Part shown: piece by piece, positions 24,809 to 32,691 of the stretch
How positions within the stretch are numbered: position 1 is the stretch's first letter
How the letters are laid out: each line of letters opens with the position of its first letter
From: Calditrichota bacterium
Lineage (GTDB): Bacteria > CLD3
NCBI GenBank assembly: GCA_008501735.1
Contig: QQUF01000050.1
Span: 1 to 47,833, forward strand
DNA length: 47,833 nt
Reading direction: 5' to 3'
Position numbers and translations under genes: made by a program
The notes under the pieces: generated by a model
What the model was told of the DNA's origin: nothing
The model's database searches: none
Seen by the model: the letters and a program-made list of their open reading frames with translations, nothing else

Positions 24809-25480
24809 TTATGCATAAGGAATCGGGTCTTTTTCACCTGCTTTTGCAAAACCTCTCAAGCGTAAAGCACAACTGTCGCACTTTCCGCAAGCAATTTCAT
24901 TTTCGGAGTAACAAGACCAAGTCTTTTTTAAAGGTGCTTTTAACTCAATTCCAATTTTGACAATTTCATCTTTTGTGTTGTGAATAATTGGAGTTTCGAT
25001 TTGAATTTTTGTTTCGGGTTTTGTGCCCGTTTCAATCACTTGGTTAAATGCCTGAAAAAAATTCTCTCGGCAATCAGGATAACCTGAACTGTCTTCTTCA
25101 ACTGCTCCAATGAAAATCTTTTTCGCTCCAATCACTTCTGCCCAACTTACAGCAATTGCAAGAATATTCGCATTTCTGAAAGGAACGTAAGAACTCGGAA
25201 TCTCCGTTGTTTCAAGGTTCGCTTCTGTAACAGGAATCGCAGAATCTGTTAGGCTTGAACCTCCGATTTTTGCCAAATGTGAAACGTCAACAACAAGTTT
25301 TGCTTTTACTTTAAAATGCTCACTCAAATCGTTAAAACATTCAAGTTCTTTTTTTTCGGTTCTTTGTCCGTAGTTTAAGTGCAAAAATGCTAAGTCGTAG
25401 TTTTGACTTTCGGCAATCGCAGAAGTTACACACGAATCCAAACCACCTGAAACAAGAACAATCGCTAAATCTTTTTTCAT
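24809..25480 (-). CDS. queC: 7-cyano-7-deazaguanine synthase QueC
   Basis: A 223-residue ATP-dependent enzyme that turns 7-carboxy-7-deazaguanine into preQ0 on the way to queuosine. The PP-loop SGGLDSC is at 11-17, LNYGQRTEKKEL follows, and the C-terminal zinc site has four Cys (CYSENEIACGKCDSCALR). The length is normal. It follows queE with a 3-bp gap, so it is second in a two-gene operon. The other pathway genes (queD, queF, tgt) are not in the window. Confidence 0.95.
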   Translation of the reverse strand: MKKDLAIVLVSGGLDSCVTSAIAESQNYDLAFLHLNYGQRTEKKELECFNDLSEHFKVKAKLVVDVSHLAKIGGSSLTDSAIPVTEANLETTEIPSSYVPFRNANILAIAVSWAEVIGAKKIFIGAVEEDSSGYPDCRENFFQAFNQVIETGTKPETKIQIETPIIHNTKDEIVKIGIELKAPLKKTWSCYSENEIACGKCDSCALRLRGFAKAGEKDPIPYA

Positions 25481-25483
25481 AAA

Positions 25484-26116
25484 TTACACTCCTTGAGTTT
25501 CTGCTGCCCAAATTACTTTGTGCATTTGTAACTGAAAACGGACTTGAAGTTTGTCCTCCAAAATCCAAGCGACAAGTTTGTCGGGTTCAAGTTCATTCCA
25601 AACAGGCGAAAACAGGACTTTACCTTTTGTGTTATTTTTTGCCAAAAGCTCTTTTGCCCAAGCGTAATCTTCTCTGCTTCCGATGACAAATTTTAGTTCG
25701 TCTTTTTCGTCAACAAGGCTCAAATTTTCATAGAAATTTTTGTGAGACATTTTTGAACTTGGAGTTTTCACGTCAACAATTTTTATCACTTCTTTGGGAA
25801 CTTTTTCTACTGAAATGTGTCCGCCAGTTTCGAGCATCACTTCGTAGTTCTGTTCTAAAAGTAAGTCGAAAAGTTCGTAAACTTTTTTTTGTAAAAGTGG
25901 CTCTCCACCTGTTACTTCCACTAAGTTGCAGTCGTAATTTTTGATTTTTTGTAACACTTCTTCCAAAGACATTTTCGTTCCTTCGTAAAAGGCGTATTCA
26001 GTGTCGCAGTAAGAACAACGCAAATCGCAACCTGACAGCCTAACGAAAACACAAGGTAAACCAACGTAAGTAGATTCGCCTTGAACACTTTGGTAAATTT
26101 CATTTATTTTTAACAT
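25484..26116 (-). CDS. queE: 7-carboxy-7-deazaguanine synthase QueE (radical SAM)
   Basis: A 210-residue radical-SAM enzyme making the 7-deazaguanine core from CPH4. MLKINEIYQSVQGES is the family start. The cluster motif is CDLRCSYC (CxxxCxxC), followed by TEYAFYEG, and the SAM-binding VTGGEPLLQ lies at about 68-76. It is the first gene of the queE-queC operon. I looked for a preQ1 riboswitch upstream and found no convincing one. Confidence 0.93.
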   Translation of the reverse strand: MLKINEIYQSVQGESTYVGLPCVFVRLSGCDLRCSYCDTEYAFYEGTKMSLEEVLQKIKNYDCNLVEVTGGEPLLQKKVYELFDLLLEQNYEVMLETGGHISVEKVPKEVIKIVDVKTPSSKMSHKNFYENLSLVDEKDELKFVIGSREDYAWAKELLAKNNTKGKVLFSPVWNELEPDKLVAWILEDKLQVRFQLQMHKVIWAAETQGV

Positions 26117-26227
26117 TCTAAGATTCTTAAGTTTAGCTATAAAAAATTTTGGCTAATCTTAAGATGATTTTGAGGTTTTACAAAGATTTTTTTGAGAATT
26201 TGGAGAAGTAGAATTTCTTTCTGTCTG

Positions 26228-26323
26228 AATCACGGATTAAATTGGATTAAAAGATTGCACGGATTTTGTTCAGTAGCAACTTTTGTAATCTGTGCAATCC
26301 TTTAATCCGTAAAATCCGTGATT
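26228..26323. repeat. Long imperfect inverted repeat
   Basis: Two arms of about 37 bp, 26228-26265 and 26287-26323, are near reverse complements around a 21-bp centre. The left arm starts AATCACGGATTAAATTGG and the right ends TAAAATCCGTGATT. The arms themselves contain repeated GGATT units. It looks like a dispersed hairpin repeat, not a terminator, since it has no T tract. It abuts the gene remnant at 26325. Confidence 0.7.
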
Positions 26324-26324
26324 C

Positions 26325-26426
26325 TTACTTGAGTAATAACATTTTGCGATTTTCAGAAAAATTTGCACTTTCTAATTTGTAAAAATAAACTCCGCTTGCA
26401 ACTTGATTTCCGAGTTCATTTACATT
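26325..26426 (-). pseudogene. Remnant of a sorting-domain protein (last 33 codons)
   Basis: The minus-strand frame reads NELGNQVASGVYFYKLES, then NRKMLLLK and a stop at 26325. This is the very end of the same sorting domain seen in the three intact or recoded proteins here (compare ASGVYFY ... TKRMVLAK at 21367). Upstream, the frame meets a stop within three codons, and no ATG or signal peptide is present, so the body of the gene is gone. Confidence 0.7.
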
Positions 26427-26615
26427 AAAATTTTAAAATATATTGTTTCTTCATACTTTCCTTTTTAAATTTTGATGTAAACTAAAAAATAAGAATAACT
26501 TACTTTTAACCAAAATATCTCATAATACAAATTGAGAAGTTATATTTCGGGATAAAAGCAATACGCATATTTTAAGATGTTATATGTAACCAATGATAAA
26601 TTATAAACTTGTATT

Positions 26616-27665
26616 GTGAAAAAGAAAAAGCTTACATTCCCTTTGGTGTATATTCCTAATGACATAAAAGTCACAAAAGACCATGCATTACTTTATCCTG
26701 AAAAGCCAAAGAAACCTAAAGTCCCAAAGAAACCAGAGCCAGAGTTGAAAAGTGAAAGAGGAGAATGGCTAGATACTCCCATTGGATGTTTAGGCCTTCT
26801 AATACTTCTCGGTTTTGTGTGTCTCTTTATTGGTCGCTGGAGAGAAGGAATTGGTTACATTGCAATAGGTATATCACTCTATTCTTTAATTTTTATATAT
26901 GCAATTATTAGTAATCGTAAGGATGATAAAAGAAACAAAAAAATGCTAAAAGCCTATGAACAACAGCTGAACTTGTATAAAAAATACGAAATAGAGTATA
27001 ACAAGAACCTTGAAAATTATAACAAAAAGGTTGCGTTACTTGAAGATTCGGAATTCAGAAAAGAACTTGCAGACCGAAAATTGAGACAAGCTTTATTTAA
27101 GTGCCCGAAGCCAGTTCATATTCAGGAACAATATAAGCAAGGAGTGAGTGAAAATAAATTTCACCAAAAACTAAAAGATATATTTGGAAACAAGATATTA
27201 AAAAATCATAGTATAGCAGATGTTCCAGTAAATTATATGCCTGATTTTGTGTATTACGACAAAGAGTCTGGCCTTTGTATTGATATTGAAATTGATGAAC
27301 CTTATGAAGGGCATTCAAATCAGCCAATCCATTGCATTGGTGAAGATACAATAAGAAACGAATATTTTCTTTCTAAAAATTGGCTTGTCATTCGTTTTGC
27401 TGAAGAGCAAGTAATCACTAATCCATTAGGTTGTATAAATTGGATAATATATTTTATTAACTATTGCTTGGACTCAGAAATTAAGGGATATAAGGCGGAA
27501 AAGTTAGAAAAAGTAAATTGTTGGACAAAAGAAGAAGCTGAATTAATGGCTTTTAAACTATACAGAAATAACTACATACCAATTTTAGAAATTGAAGATA
27601 TTTTTAGAAAAAAAGTAATAAAAAATGATAACTCAAAGGAAGAAGAGGACGATCTACCCTTTTAG
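26616..27665 (+). CDS. Membrane protein with nuclease-like (PD-(D/E)xK type) C terminus
   Basis: A 349-residue protein, probably starting at GTG 26616. Residues about 28-48 are Lys/Pro-rich. Two membrane helices follow (about 60-76 and 83-104), then a charged coiled-coil (about 105-160). The C-terminal part has NKFHQKLKDIFG, MPDFVYYDKESGLCIDIEID and FLSKNWLVIRFAEEQV. The PD ... (D/E)-x-E/D pattern followed by R-N-E-Y-F is that of restriction-like or DUF559-type folds, but the classical Lys of ExK is not clear. The gene is isolated, with gaps of about 500 and 320 bp. I do not recognise a named family; a defence role is only a guess. Confidence 0.6.
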   Translation: MKKKKLTFPLVYIPNDIKVTKDHALLYPEKPKKPKVPKKPEPELKSERGEWLDTPIGCLGLLILLGFVCLFIGRWREGIGYIAIGISLYSLIFIYAIISNRKDDKRNKKMLKAYEQQLNLYKKYEIEYNKNLENYNKKVALLEDSEFRKELADRKLRQALFKCPKPVHIQEQYKQGVSENKFHQKLKDIFGNKILKNHSIADVPVNYMPDFVYYDKESGLCIDIEIDEPYEGHSNQPIHCIGEDTIRNEYFLSKNWLVIRFAEEQVITNPLGCINWIIYFINYCLDSEIKGYKAEKLEKVNCWTKEEAELMAFKLYRNNYIPILEIEDIFRKKVIKNDNSKEEEDDLPF

Positions 27666-27988
27666 AACTATTTGTATTATAGGCAAAATGACCTTGCTAG
27701 ACTTCCTTCTGTCGCCTGTTAGGTATGTTTGGACGTTCAAGAAATCCAAATAATTGTTAAATAATGCAACAAAATATTTAGCACTCAAAACTAACAGAAT
27801 GAAACTTCATTCAGAATCTTTGGATCTATGAAATTAAAGTTTACAAAAATTTCAATCTCCCTAAATTACTCCTATAAAAACCTATTCAAATTCAAAAAAT
27901 TGAGTTATTTTAATAAATTCAATTCAACTGAAACAATCGCCTTTTTTGGTGCGTTCAGTGGTTAATTTTGTAAAACACAAGGATTTTG
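27666..27988. other. Non-coding stretch before dxr
   Basis: About 320 bp without a gene. The only structure I see is the dyad GAATGAA-AC-TTCATTC at 27797-27812, plus an AAGGA ribosome-binding site next to the dxr start. The promoter of the dxr-rseP pair should lie here, but I cannot place it. Confidence 0.5.
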
Positions 27989-29140
27989 ATGCAGAAGATT
28001 TTTCTTTTGGGTTCAACCGGTTCAATCGGTGAAAATGTTCTCAACATCGTACGGCAGCATAAAGATAAATTTGAATTTGTCGGTCTTACAGCAAACCACA
28101 GATGGGAAAATCTTGTTTCTCAAGCCTTAGAATTCCGCCCAAAAGTCGTTCTCATCGGCAATCCTGATTTTGAAGACAATGTAAAATCTGCTCTCGAAGG
28201 CACAGGAATCAAAGTCTATTCTCAAGAAGAAAATCTTGCCAAACTCGTTGCAGACACGGATTTTGATTTACTTTTTAACTCGCTTGTCGGTTGTGTCGGA
28301 GTTTTGCCGACTGTTGAAAGTCTCAAGAAAAGTAAAGACGTTGCACTTGCAAACAAAGAAACTCTTGTCGTCGCAGGCGAGTACGTGATGAATCTTGCAA
28401 AAGAAAAAAATGCTCACGTCAGACCTGTTGACAGCGAACACAGTGCAATTTGGCAATGTTTGCTCGGTGAAGCAGAAAAGGACATCGACAAATTAATCAT
28501 CACTGCTTCTGGTGGACCTTTTAGAACTTTACCTCGTGAAAAAATGCACTTGGTAACTGTCAAAGAAGCTCTGAATCACCCGAATTGGGTAATGGGAAAC
28601 AAAATCACAATCGACTCCGCAACTCTGATGAACAAAGGTTTTGAAGTAATCGAAGCTTTTCATTTTTTCGGAAATGTCAAAGTAGAAGTTGTGGTTCACC
28701 CGCAATCAATAATTCATTCAATGGTAGAATTTTGCGACGGCTCTGTAAAAAGCCAAATGGGAGTTCCCGATATGAAAATTCCGATTCAATTCGCACTTTC
28801 TTACCCAAATCGTTGGCAGTCGGATTTTGAAAGAATGGATTTCCGAAAAATCACTGAACTTACTTTTGAACAACCTGATTTTGAAAAATTCAGATGCTTG
28901 CAACTTGCTTTGGATTGTATGGAAACAGGCGGAACTTCGACAAGCGTTTTGAATGCTGCAAACGAAATTGCCGTTGAATCTTTTTTGAAAGAACAAATTA
29001 AATTTACACAAATCCCCGAATTAATTGAAAAATCAATAAACGAACACGAATTTTCTGCTCACCCAAACGTTGAAGAAGTTTTGGAAGCAGATTCTTGGAC
29101 AAGAAATTTTGTTAAAAAGGAAATATCAAAAATATGTTAG
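27989..29140 (+). CDS. dxr: 1-deoxy-D-xylulose 5-phosphate reductoisomerase
   Basis: A 383-residue NADPH enzyme, the committed step of the MEP isoprenoid pathway. The Rossmann motif LGSTGSIGENVL lies at the N terminus. LANKETLVVAGE, the substrate/metal segment PVDSEHSAIWQC, TASGGPFR and HPNWVMGNKITIDSATLMNKGFE are all canonical. ATG 27989 is preferred over the adjacent in-frame TTG because it leaves the normal family length and a well-placed AAGGA. It overlaps rseP by 7 bp. Confidence 0.97.
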   Translation: MQKIFLLGSTGSIGENVLNIVRQHKDKFEFVGLTANHRWENLVSQALEFRPKVVLIGNPDFEDNVKSALEGTGIKVYSQEENLAKLVADTDFDLLFNSLVGCVGVLPTVESLKKSKDVALANKETLVVAGEYVMNLAKEKNAHVRPVDSEHSAIWQCLLGEAEKDIDKLIITASGGPFRTLPREKMHLVTVKEALNHPNWVMGNKITIDSATLMNKGFEVIEAFHFFGNVKVEVVVHPQSIIHSMVEFCDGSVKSQMGVPDMKIPIQFALSYPNRWQSDFERMDFRKITELTFEQPDFEKFRCLQLALDCMETGGTSTSVLNAANEIAVESFLKEQIKFTQIPELIEKSINEHEFSAHPNVEEVLEADSWTRNFVKKEISKIC

Positions 29141-30213
29141 ACTTTATTTCTCAAAACTTACTTGCTTTTATAGCACTTCTCGGAATTATAATTTTCGTTC
29201 ACGAACTTGGGCATTTCCTTGCCGCTAAAATGTTCAAAATGAGAGTAGAACGCTTTTCAATTGGCTTTCCTCCAAGACTTTTTGGAGTTCAAGTTGGTGA
29301 AACCGATTACTGTATTTCTGCAATTCCTTTTGGCGGTTACGTGAAAATCGGTGGAATGGTTGACGAAAGTCTTGACACAGAAGAAATGGCAACTGAACCC
29401 GAAGATTGGGAATTCAGAGCAAAACCAGCTTGGCAACAAATTATCGTAATGGCAGCAGGAGTAATTTTCAATTTTGTTTTAGCAATTGCGATTTTAGCGA
29501 TTAGTTACGAAACTCCAATTTTCCCCGAAACTGCAATTGTTGGAGATATTTTAGCCGACAAACCAGCAGCACAAGCAGGAATTATGCCGAATGACGAAAT
29601 TTTCCAAATTGACGACACAAGAATCAATTCTTGGGAAGATATGGTTTCGGTCATTCAAGAAAATCCTGAAAATGAACTTAGCCTAAAATTGAGAAGAGAT
29701 GGAGCAGTCGAAACTCTAACTTTAGTTCCCGAAGCACAACCTGGGCAAAATGGTGAGACAGTCGGAAAAATTGGAATTGTCCGCAAAATTGACCGATTTG
29801 AACCTGTTCCGCTTGGTGAAAGTTTGGTTCGAGCAACTCAGCAGACTTATGGAATCTGTGTAATGACTTTGGCATCTTTCGGGCAAATGTTTACAGGAGA
29901 AATTAATTGGCGTGAAAATGTCGGCGGTCCAATAGCAATTATGAAATTTGCTGGTGAAACTGCAAGTAGTGGTTACCAAGACTTTTTCACTTTAGTCGCA
30001 CTTTTAAGCATCACAATTGGTTTGATTAATATTTTACCTTTTCCTGCTCTTGACGGTGGACATATTTTTATGATTTTGATTGAGAAGATTTTCCGACGAG
30101 AACTCTCACTTAAAGTAAAAATTATTGTCCAACAAACAGGAATGCTTGCCTTGCTCTGTCTAATGGCAGTCGTTCTTTGGAATGACGTTATGAAACACGT
30201 CTTTAACGGATAG
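29134..30213 (+). CDS. rseP: Site-2 membrane protease RseP
   Basis: A 359-residue intramembrane zinc metalloprotease. HELGHFLAAK in the first helix provides two His ligands and the catalytic Glu; FSIGFPPRLFG and the CISAIPFGGYVKIGGM hairpin follow. A single PDZ domain is at about 125-200 (VGDILADKPAAQAGIMPNDEIFQIDD). The third zinc ligand is in INILPFPALDGGH. It cleaves anti-sigma factors and remnant signal peptides in characterised bacteria. The dxr-rseP order is common in many phyla. Confidence 0.95.
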   Translation: MLDFISQNLLAFIALLGIIIFVHELGHFLAAKMFKMRVERFSIGFPPRLFGVQVGETDYCISAIPFGGYVKIGGMVDESLDTEEMATEPEDWEFRAKPAWQQIIVMAAGVIFNFVLAIAILAISYETPIFPETAIVGDILADKPAAQAGIMPNDEIFQIDDTRINSWEDMVSVIQENPENELSLKLRRDGAVETLTLVPEAQPGQNGETVGKIGIVRKIDRFEPVPLGESLVRATQQTYGICVMTLASFGQMFTGEINWRENVGGPIAIMKFAGETASSGYQDFFTLVALLSITIGLINILPFPALDGGHIFMILIEKIFRRELSLKVKIIVQQTGMLALLCLMAVVLWNDVMKHVFNG

Positions 30214-30235
30214 AATTAAAATTACATACTTTTTT

Positions 30236-30260
30236 AAAGCCTTCATTTTGAAGGCTTTTT
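30236..30260. terminator. Bidirectional terminator between rseP and ccmH-like gene
   Basis: A perfect 10-bp stem AAAGCCTTCA / TGAAGGCTTT with a 3-nt loop, followed by a T run on the plus strand. It lies 22 bp after rseP and 20 bp before the end of the convergent gene. Confidence 0.85.
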
Positions 30261-30280
30261 TGTTTAGACTCCTTTGGTTC

Positions 30281-30739
30281 TTAGAGCAGTTTTTTCAATT
30301 CAGAATCAATCTTGCCTTGCATTTCGTCAGTAACATTTTCTGAGTCAGTTGCTAAGTTATGCTGTTGGTCTTTAGCTTTCTGACGGTAAGATTCAAAGAC
30401 CAAATAAATTAATCCCAAACCAATTAGAATGAAAACCCAAGGACCTAAGTAAGCAGCAATTCCAAAGCCTTCCATTTCAGGTGCTGCGAGAACTCTTTTA
30501 CCGTATTGAGAAACGTAGTAATCTTTGATTTCTTGCTCACTTTTACCTTCTTCAAGCAATTTTCGGATTTCCTGCTTCATCTCACCAGCGATTCCAGAAG
30601 TTTCATTTGAAACAGATTTTGTCCAACAACAAGGAGCGATCAAGCCGTCTTCTAAGCGTTTTGCTGTAAGCTCATCGTAAGAGCCGAAAGCATTTGCTGA
30701 AAAAATTAAAACCAAAAAAAATGTATAAAAGCGTTTCAT
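30281..30739 (-). CDS. CcmH-like cytochrome c maturation protein
   Basis: A 152-residue protein with a signal peptide (MKRFYTFFLVLIFSANAFG), a short CcmH/CycL domain and one C-terminal membrane helix (about 95-113). The redox motif is LIAPCCW (adjacent Cys37-Cys38) in place of the classical LRCxxC; the helices EMKQEIRKLLEEGKSEQEIKDYYVSQYGKRVLAAPE are fully typical. CcmH proteins keep apocytochrome Cys reduced for haem attachment. This fits a genome with many c-type cytochromes, although no other ccm gene is nearby. Confidence 0.85.
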   Translation of the reverse strand: MKRFYTFFLVLIFSANAFGSYDELTAKRLEDGLIAPCCWTKSVSNETSGIAGEMKQEIRKLLEEGKSEQEIKDYYVSQYGKRVLAAPEMEGFGIAAYLGPWVFILIGLGLIYLVFESYRQKAKDQQHNLATDSENVTDEMQGKIDSELKKLL

Positions 30740-30899
30740 TTGTAAACCTTTGATAAAAAATTAAAACAAGAATTTAACACTTTAAACTAACCAAAAAGAC
30801 AAAAATAAAATTCAAATTATTTTGATAAGAAAATAGATTGTAAGATTAATCCTTACTTAGTAACTTCGGTCAAATTTTCAAAAATATGGAACATTTAAT

Positions 30900-32468
30900 T
30901 TGTCAAAAATATTAGTAACTGACCCAATTAATAATAAAGTTGCTCAAGATTTTACGAGCAAGACAGGAATCGAAGTTCACCAAAAAACTAATCTTTTACA
31001 AGAAGAACTTTTGCGTGAAATTGCGAACTATGAATTTCTTGTTGTCCGAAGTGGAACACAAGTTACAGCAGAAGTAATTCAAGCAGGGAAAAATCTCAAA
31101 GTTGTTGCACGAGCTGGAGTTGGAGTTGACAACGTTGACCTTAAAGCTGCAAGTGCTTCGGGAGTTTTGGTAATTAATGCTCCTGACGGAAATACAATTT
31201 CTGCTGCGGAACACACTTTCGCTTTGATTGCTTCAAGTGCAAGAAACATCGCAAAAGCAAACCAATCAATGATTGAGGGAAAATGGGAACGTAAAAAACT
31301 TACAGGTTTTGAACTTAATGGCAAAACAATTGGAATTGTTGGTTTTGGCAAAATCGGTCGTGAAGTTGCAAAAAGATGCTTAGCTTTTAACACAAAAGTT
31401 TTAGCCTTTGACCCATTTTTATCACCAGAAGTTGCTGAAAAACTAAAGTGCCAACAAGCAACTTTGGAGGAAATTTGGGAAAATGCCGATGTTATTAGTT
31501 TGCACGTTCCACAGAACAAACAAACTGAAAATATGATTAATAAAGAAGTTTTCAATAAAATGAAGAAAAAACCTTTGCTTGTGAATTGTGCAAGAGGAAA
31601 GTTGATTCATCAAGAAGACTTAATTGAAGCACTCAAAGAAGAAAAAATTCGTGGAGTTGCACTTGACGTTTTTCCAACTGAGCCACCTGAAAGAACTGAA
31701 CTTTTTGAACTTCCAAATGTAATTTTAACTCCACATCTTGGAGCTTCAACTGTTGAAGCGAGTAAAAATGTTACAGTTTCTGTTCTTGAAGAAATCGATT
31801 TTTACTTAAGAACGGGAAGTGTAAAAAATGCAGTAAACTCTCCAATTTCGGATTTAACTTTGCTTACAAAATTAAAGCCTTTGCTCAATTTGGCTGAAAA
31901 TATCGGAACTCTTGCAAATTCGCTTTGTAAAGAATTTCCACAGAATTTGAAAGTAAATTACTTCGGTAAAGTTGCAGAATTAAAACCTGTTTCTTGTGCA
32001 TTTTTGGTTGGTTTTTTCAAAACAACAAATGAAGTCAATTATTTTAATGTTTTTCCTCTTTGCAAAGAAAAGGGAATTGATGTTTCAGAGACTTTGACAC
32101 AAACTTCAAGAAACTTCGACATTTTAAGAGTTGAAATTGAAAGCGAAAATGAGAAAATTTTGATTGAAGGAAGTTTGCTAACTGAAGACCACCCGAAAAT
32201 TCTAAAAATAAACGACTACGCTTTTGAATTTGAACCTCAAGGTGAAATAATTTTAATCAAAAATGAAGACGTTCCGGGAGTAATTGGTGAAATCGGAATG
32301 AAATTCGCACAAGCAGAAATTAACATCGCAGATTTCCGTTTGGCAAGGAAATCTGAAAGTAAAAATGCAATGGCAGTTTTGAAAATTGATACAGAAGTAA
32401 CAAAAGAAATTCTTGACTTGTTACTCGGAATCGAAGCAATTAAGTTTGCAAAAGCAATTAAGTTTTAA
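30900..32468 (+). CDS. serA: D-3-phosphoglycerate dehydrogenase
   Basis: A 522-residue first enzyme of serine synthesis (3-phosphoglycerate to 3-phosphohydroxypyruvate). The NAD motif GIVGFGKIGREVAKR is at about 145-159. The active-site Arg is in NCARGKLI, the Glu in FPTEPPE, and the His in LTPHLGAST. A middle ASB-like domain (about 320-450) and a C-terminal ACT domain (IKNEDVPGVIGEIG) make it the long, type I form, often serine-regulated. The start codon is TTG 30900: no ATG in this frame gives the conserved MSKILVTDPI start. Confidence 0.95.
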   Translation: MSKILVTDPINNKVAQDFTSKTGIEVHQKTNLLQEELLREIANYEFLVVRSGTQVTAEVIQAGKNLKVVARAGVGVDNVDLKAASASGVLVINAPDGNTISAAEHTFALIASSARNIAKANQSMIEGKWERKKLTGFELNGKTIGIVGFGKIGREVAKRCLAFNTKVLAFDPFLSPEVAEKLKCQQATLEEIWENADVISLHVPQNKQTENMINKEVFNKMKKKPLLVNCARGKLIHQEDLIEALKEEKIRGVALDVFPTEPPERTELFELPNVILTPHLGASTVEASKNVTVSVLEEIDFYLRTGSVKNAVNSPISDLTLLTKLKPLLNLAENIGTLANSLCKEFPQNLKVNYFGKVAELKPVSCAFLVGFFKTTNEVNYFNVFPLCKEKGIDVSETLTQTSRNFDILRVEIESENEKILIEGSLLTEDHPKILKINDYAFEFEPQGEIILIKNEDVPGVIGEIGMKFAQAEINIADFRLARKSESKNAMAVLKIDTEVTKEILDLLLGIEAIKFAKAIKF

Positions 32469-32491
32469 AATATTTTTTGCCATTAGAAATT

Positions 32492-32625
32492 GGATTGCCG
32501 ACTTTAGTCGGTTAAAAATTGAAACTTTCAAATCAATAAAAAGCATTTAGGAGTTCAGCCTTTAGGCTGTTCCTTTATTTCTGGAAAATAAAAATGTTTT
32601 GTTTAACAGGCTAAAGCCTGCAATC
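32492..32625. repeat. Cluster of three short palindromes with CTTTAG/CTAAAG cores
   Basis: CCGACTTTAGTCGG (32498-32511), CAGCCTTTAGGCTG (32556-32569) and CAGGCTAAAGCCTG (32607-32620) are each a 5-6-bp stem around a tiny AT loop, and are flanked by GGATTG or CAATCC. The third, read on the minus strand, is the same type as the first two. They look like REP-like elements in the 220-bp gap between serA and the helicase gene. Confidence 0.65.
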
Positions 32626-32691
32626 CTATTTCAAAGTAAAAATCAAAAATTGCGTTATTAAATAGATAATTTTTCAAAAACAGGAATTTTG

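Noticed and set aside
26117-26230. preQ1 riboswitch upstream of queE
   Set aside because: I looked for the short H-type pseudoknot pattern and saw only an AT-rich stretch with a weak TTAGC/GCTAA pairing; nothing convincing.
26228-26323. CRISPR repeat or Rho-independent terminator
   Set aside because: There are only two arms in inverted orientation, no spacers and no T tract; it is better read as a hairpin repeat.
27980-27988. In-frame TTG starts just upstream of ATG for several genes (dxr, pcrA, ygbA-like, lysE-like, Fic, ybgC-like, exbD)
   Set aside because: The neighbouring ATG fits family length and the ribosome-binding site better. Only serA and the methyltransferase lack an ATG option.
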